Source: a virus
Direction: 5' to 3' (one strand)
Length of the DNA stretch: 25,826 bases
IMG/VR virus record: IMGVR_UViG_3300036832_000035
Span: 1-25,826 of that record
Each line of letters opens with the position of its first letter. The first letter of the stretch is position 1. The position numbers and the translations under genes were made by a program. Below are positions 24,291 through 25,826 of the stretch, one piece after another. The notes beneath the pieces are model-generated. The model saw only the letters and a list, made by a program, of their open reading frames with translations, was not told the origin of the DNA and did not search any database.

Positions 24291-24550
24291 CCTGCCATGT
24301 TGCCTAGCACTACACTCGGCGTGCCTGTGATCGTAAGCAGCCTAGCAGCCGGTGGAATCGCTAGCACAACAGGTGTAGCCGGGACAGTAATCACAGCAGG
24401 CACACTGTCGAACGCTATCGTGCCAGCACCGTTCGTCTGCAAGTGCGAATACAACGTGAAGGCAGGATTGTTACCAGCCGCATCAACAGCCAGTGGCAGC
24501 GTATACGTGCCAGCCGCTGCATACTGAACACTACCACCTGCGAACGCCAT
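24287..24550 (-). CDS. Small beta-rich protein between the terminase genes, 87 aa
   Basis: Family not recognised. The sequence lacks Lys, Arg-rich patches and Cys and alternates short strands: SVQYAAAGTYTLPLAVDAAG, NPAFTLYSHLQTNGAGTIAF, AVITVPATPVVLAIPPAARL, TITGTPSVVLGNMAG. It looks like a small Ig- or carbohydrate-binding-like sandwich and could be a virion surface or decoration protein. GGGAG and TGATG coupling to the small terminase support the start. Placement between the two terminase subunits is unusual. Confidence 0.55.
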   Translation of the reverse strand: MAFAGGSVQYAAAGTYTLPLAVDAAGNNPAFTLYSHLQTNGAGTIAFDSVPAVITVPATPVVLAIPPAARLLTITGTPSVVLGNMAG

Positions 24551-25143
24551 CAGATTGCTCCCATGTCTATAGTCGGCACCTTGTGCTCATCTCGCTTGAC
24601 TATCTCGATCACTAGCCCACCATCCATACGGTGCCGATGCTCTATAACATCAGCAGGGCGGTGACCGCTGCGATCAAGTATGTCACGAGCAGCAGCCATG
24701 CGATCGGTGCGTGTACCTGCCTGTAGAGCTTCAACCATTGTGTTAGCAGCGTTCTTTGCGTTCTTAGCGAACACGTCACGCACTGTCTCTGCCTGTTGGT
24801 CAAGTACTGTCTGTGCGACGACATCGTACAACTGCCTATACGGGTCAGCATCTTTGATGCGCTGCACCTGCTCGACACTCATGCCAGTGCTGATCGCTAT
24901 CTCTTCATCATCGAGACCGAACAACACATACGACAAGACAGCACCGATGGCATTCATCTGCTTCGGCATCGCAGGCAAGTCAGTCAACTTGCGTCGTGTC
25001 TGTGTGATAATCCTCTGTGCTTCCTGGTGCGTGGGTATCTCTACAAGACCGAGCTTGCGAGCATCACTAGTAATGTCGCCACCAGGATGCACAATTCTGC
25101 CGTCTGCAAGTCTAAGTGGCTCATTGGCTGCTGGCAGTGCCAT
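24550..25143 (-). CDS. Terminase small subunit-like DNA-binding protein, 197 aa
   Basis: The N-terminal third contains a Leu/Pro-rich part. A helix-turn-helix-like segment lies near 76-100 (GLDDEEIAISTGMSVEQVQR). Long helices follow (YDVVAQTVLDQQAETVRDVF, AKNAANTMVEALQAG), then RMAAARDILDRSGHRPADVI, a pattern often seen in small terminase subunits and related phage proteins ('a...lLd.aG..p'). This fits a ring-forming protein that recognises the packaging site and loads the large subunit. ATG at 25143 is preferred (TAATG with the upstream stop) over GTG at 25158. Position just before terL supports the call; the family is not certain. Confidence 0.65.
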   Translation of the reverse strand: MALPAANEPLRLADGRIVHPGGDITSDARKLGLVEIPTHQEAQRIITQTRRKLTDLPAMPKQMNAIGAVLSYVLFGLDDEEIAISTGMSVEQVQRIKDADPYRQLYDVVAQTVLDQQAETVRDVFAKNAKNAANTMVEALQAGTRTDRMAAARDILDRSGHRPADVIEHRHRMDGGLVIEIVKRDEHKVPTIDMGAI

Positions 25144-25826
25144 TAGCGTGGCACCCACAGTCTAGCAGGTGCACGCGGTGGAGCAAGCGCACGCAGTTGT
25201 GCAGCATTCGGCCTAATGATCTGCGTTGGTATGTCACCACCACCACCCGGCGTAGGCGCAGGTGACGGACCACCGGCAGGCGGTGCAATCGGCATGTTAG
25301 CCATTGGTCCAGTAGGCTGGCCACGCAATGCAACATTGGCTGCATCTTGTGGCGTAACACCAGGAGGCAATTGCGGGCGCGGCATTACATCACTTGGCTG
25401 CACAGGTGGATTGATACCACTCAGGTTAGGTGGACCCTCAATCTGTGGTGCGCCCGGTGGTGCAACTGCTTTCTGCATTGCAGCTTCCATCGGATTCACG
25501 TTTGCATCTGGCCCTTGCAACCTATACTGATCCGGTGGACCTTCTACTTGTCCTTGTTGTGATGGATCAGCAAGTGACAGCGGTGGCTCCTTACTGCCAA
25601 TGATTGCATCAGTTGCAGGATCACCAGTCGGACTGCCACCCATCAGTGCTCTATATGCACCGTAACCAGCACCGCCAAGTCCAGCACCAGCAAGTATAGC
25701 AGGGCCAAGCGACATGTTCAGTCCGCCACCACCAGCAGGCGGTGCAGATGTGTTGCCACCAGTGCCACTACCGTCACCACCACTACCACCAGCAGGCGGC
25801 ACTTTATCGGGCGGTATCGGTGGCTC
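25143..25826 (-). CDS. Pro/Gly/Ala-rich protein, cut by the right edge
   Basis: The frame is open to the window edge, so the real start is outside; 227 residues are visible. A GTG at 25802 lies in the middle of proline-rich sequence and is unlikely to be the start. The protein is dominated by Gly/Pro (PPAGGSGGDGSGTGGNTSAP), with one hydrophobic Gly/Ala stretch (SLGPAILAGAGLGGAGYGAY) that could be a membrane or membrane-active segment. It ends in a basic patch (RALAPPRAPARLWVPR). Similar composition is found in the portal C-terminus and in the left-end virion proteins. It may be another virion protein; no family is recognised. Confidence 0.5.
   Translation of the reverse strand, partial: EPPIPPDKVPPAGGSGGDGSGTGGNTSAPPAGGGGLNMSLGPAILAGAGLGGAGYGAYRALMGGSPTGDPATDAIIGSKEPPLSLADPSQQGQVEGPPDQYRLQGPDANVNPMEAAMQKAVAPPGAPQIEGPPNLSGINPPVQPSDVMPRPQLPPGVTPQDAANVALRGQPTGPMANMPIAPPAGGPSPAPTPGGGGDIPTQIIRPNAAQLRALAPPRAPARLWVPR

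Noticed and set aside
25143-25802. Complete 219-aa gene starting at GTG 25802
   Set aside because: The frame stays open to the window edge and the GTG falls within continuous proline-rich sequence, so the gene is treated as cut by the edge.
1-25826. tRNA genes, integrase, attachment sites, insertion sequences
   Set aside because: Coding sequence fills nearly the whole window. The only sizeable gap is 79 nt and holds the hairpin. No cloverleaf, recombinase motif or terminal inverted repeat was recognised.

Overview
The window is part of a tailed-phage genome, either a free phage or a prophage; no bacterial flank is visible. It carries most of a head and tail-tip module of podovirus type. There is no tail sheath, tail-tube or tape-measure gene. 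Instead there are a head-tail adaptor, a beta-propeller-like nozzle, fibres and a set of large Ala/Gly/Gln-rich proteins resembling internal (ejected) virion proteins. The host cannot be fixed from the sequence. A DUF3309-like membrane protein and a fibre module of a type common in proteobacterial prophages suggest a proteobacterium.

Layout: one gene on the + strand, cut by the left edge (2-1042), is the C-terminal part of a DUF3987-type primase/helicase-associated replication protein. It converges with, and overlaps by 11 nt, a block of 24 minus-strand genes that fills the rest of the window. Read in the direction of transcription (right to left) this block is: a Pro/Gly-rich protein cut by the right edge; small terminase; an 87-aa beta-rich protein; large terminase; a two-helix membrane protein; portal; an Acb2-like small protein; a 61-aa phage protein; scaffold; major capsid protein; a low-complexity 95-aa protein; a 135-aa protein; a decoration-like virion protein; a 79-nt gap with a long RNA hairpin; head-tail adaptor; a 983-aa tail fibre; nozzle; a 540-aa fibre with a C-terminal S74 chaperone; a 56-aa protein; a GNAT acetyltransferase; a virion protein; a second GNAT; two more virion proteins; and a 1347-aa LPD38-like protein.

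How it works together: terminase and portal package DNA into a capsid built from scaffold and major capsid protein. Adaptor and nozzle close the portal vertex. Two different fibres provide adhesion. The left-end proteins are the likely ejected set. Of the 23 junctions between minus-strand genes, 17 overlap (TGATG, TAATG, ATGA or longer) and 5 have gaps of 1-11 nt, which fits one translationally coupled late transcript. The exception is the 79-nt gap between the last head gene and the adaptor. It holds a 17-bp hairpin whose pairing is complete only in RNA from the coding strand.

Most noteworthy: (1) the Acb2-like 63-aa gene between portal and scaffold, a candidate cyclic-oligonucleotide sponge against CBASS-type defence; (2) the head/tail boundary hairpin; (3) a segment of about 1 kb with foreign base use inside the 983-aa fibre gene; (4) two GNAT acetyltransferases interleaved with virion-protein genes. 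No tRNA, CRISPR array, integrase, insertion sequence, RNA polymerase or recognisable endolysin was seen. All family assignments come from reading motifs by eye; no database search was run.
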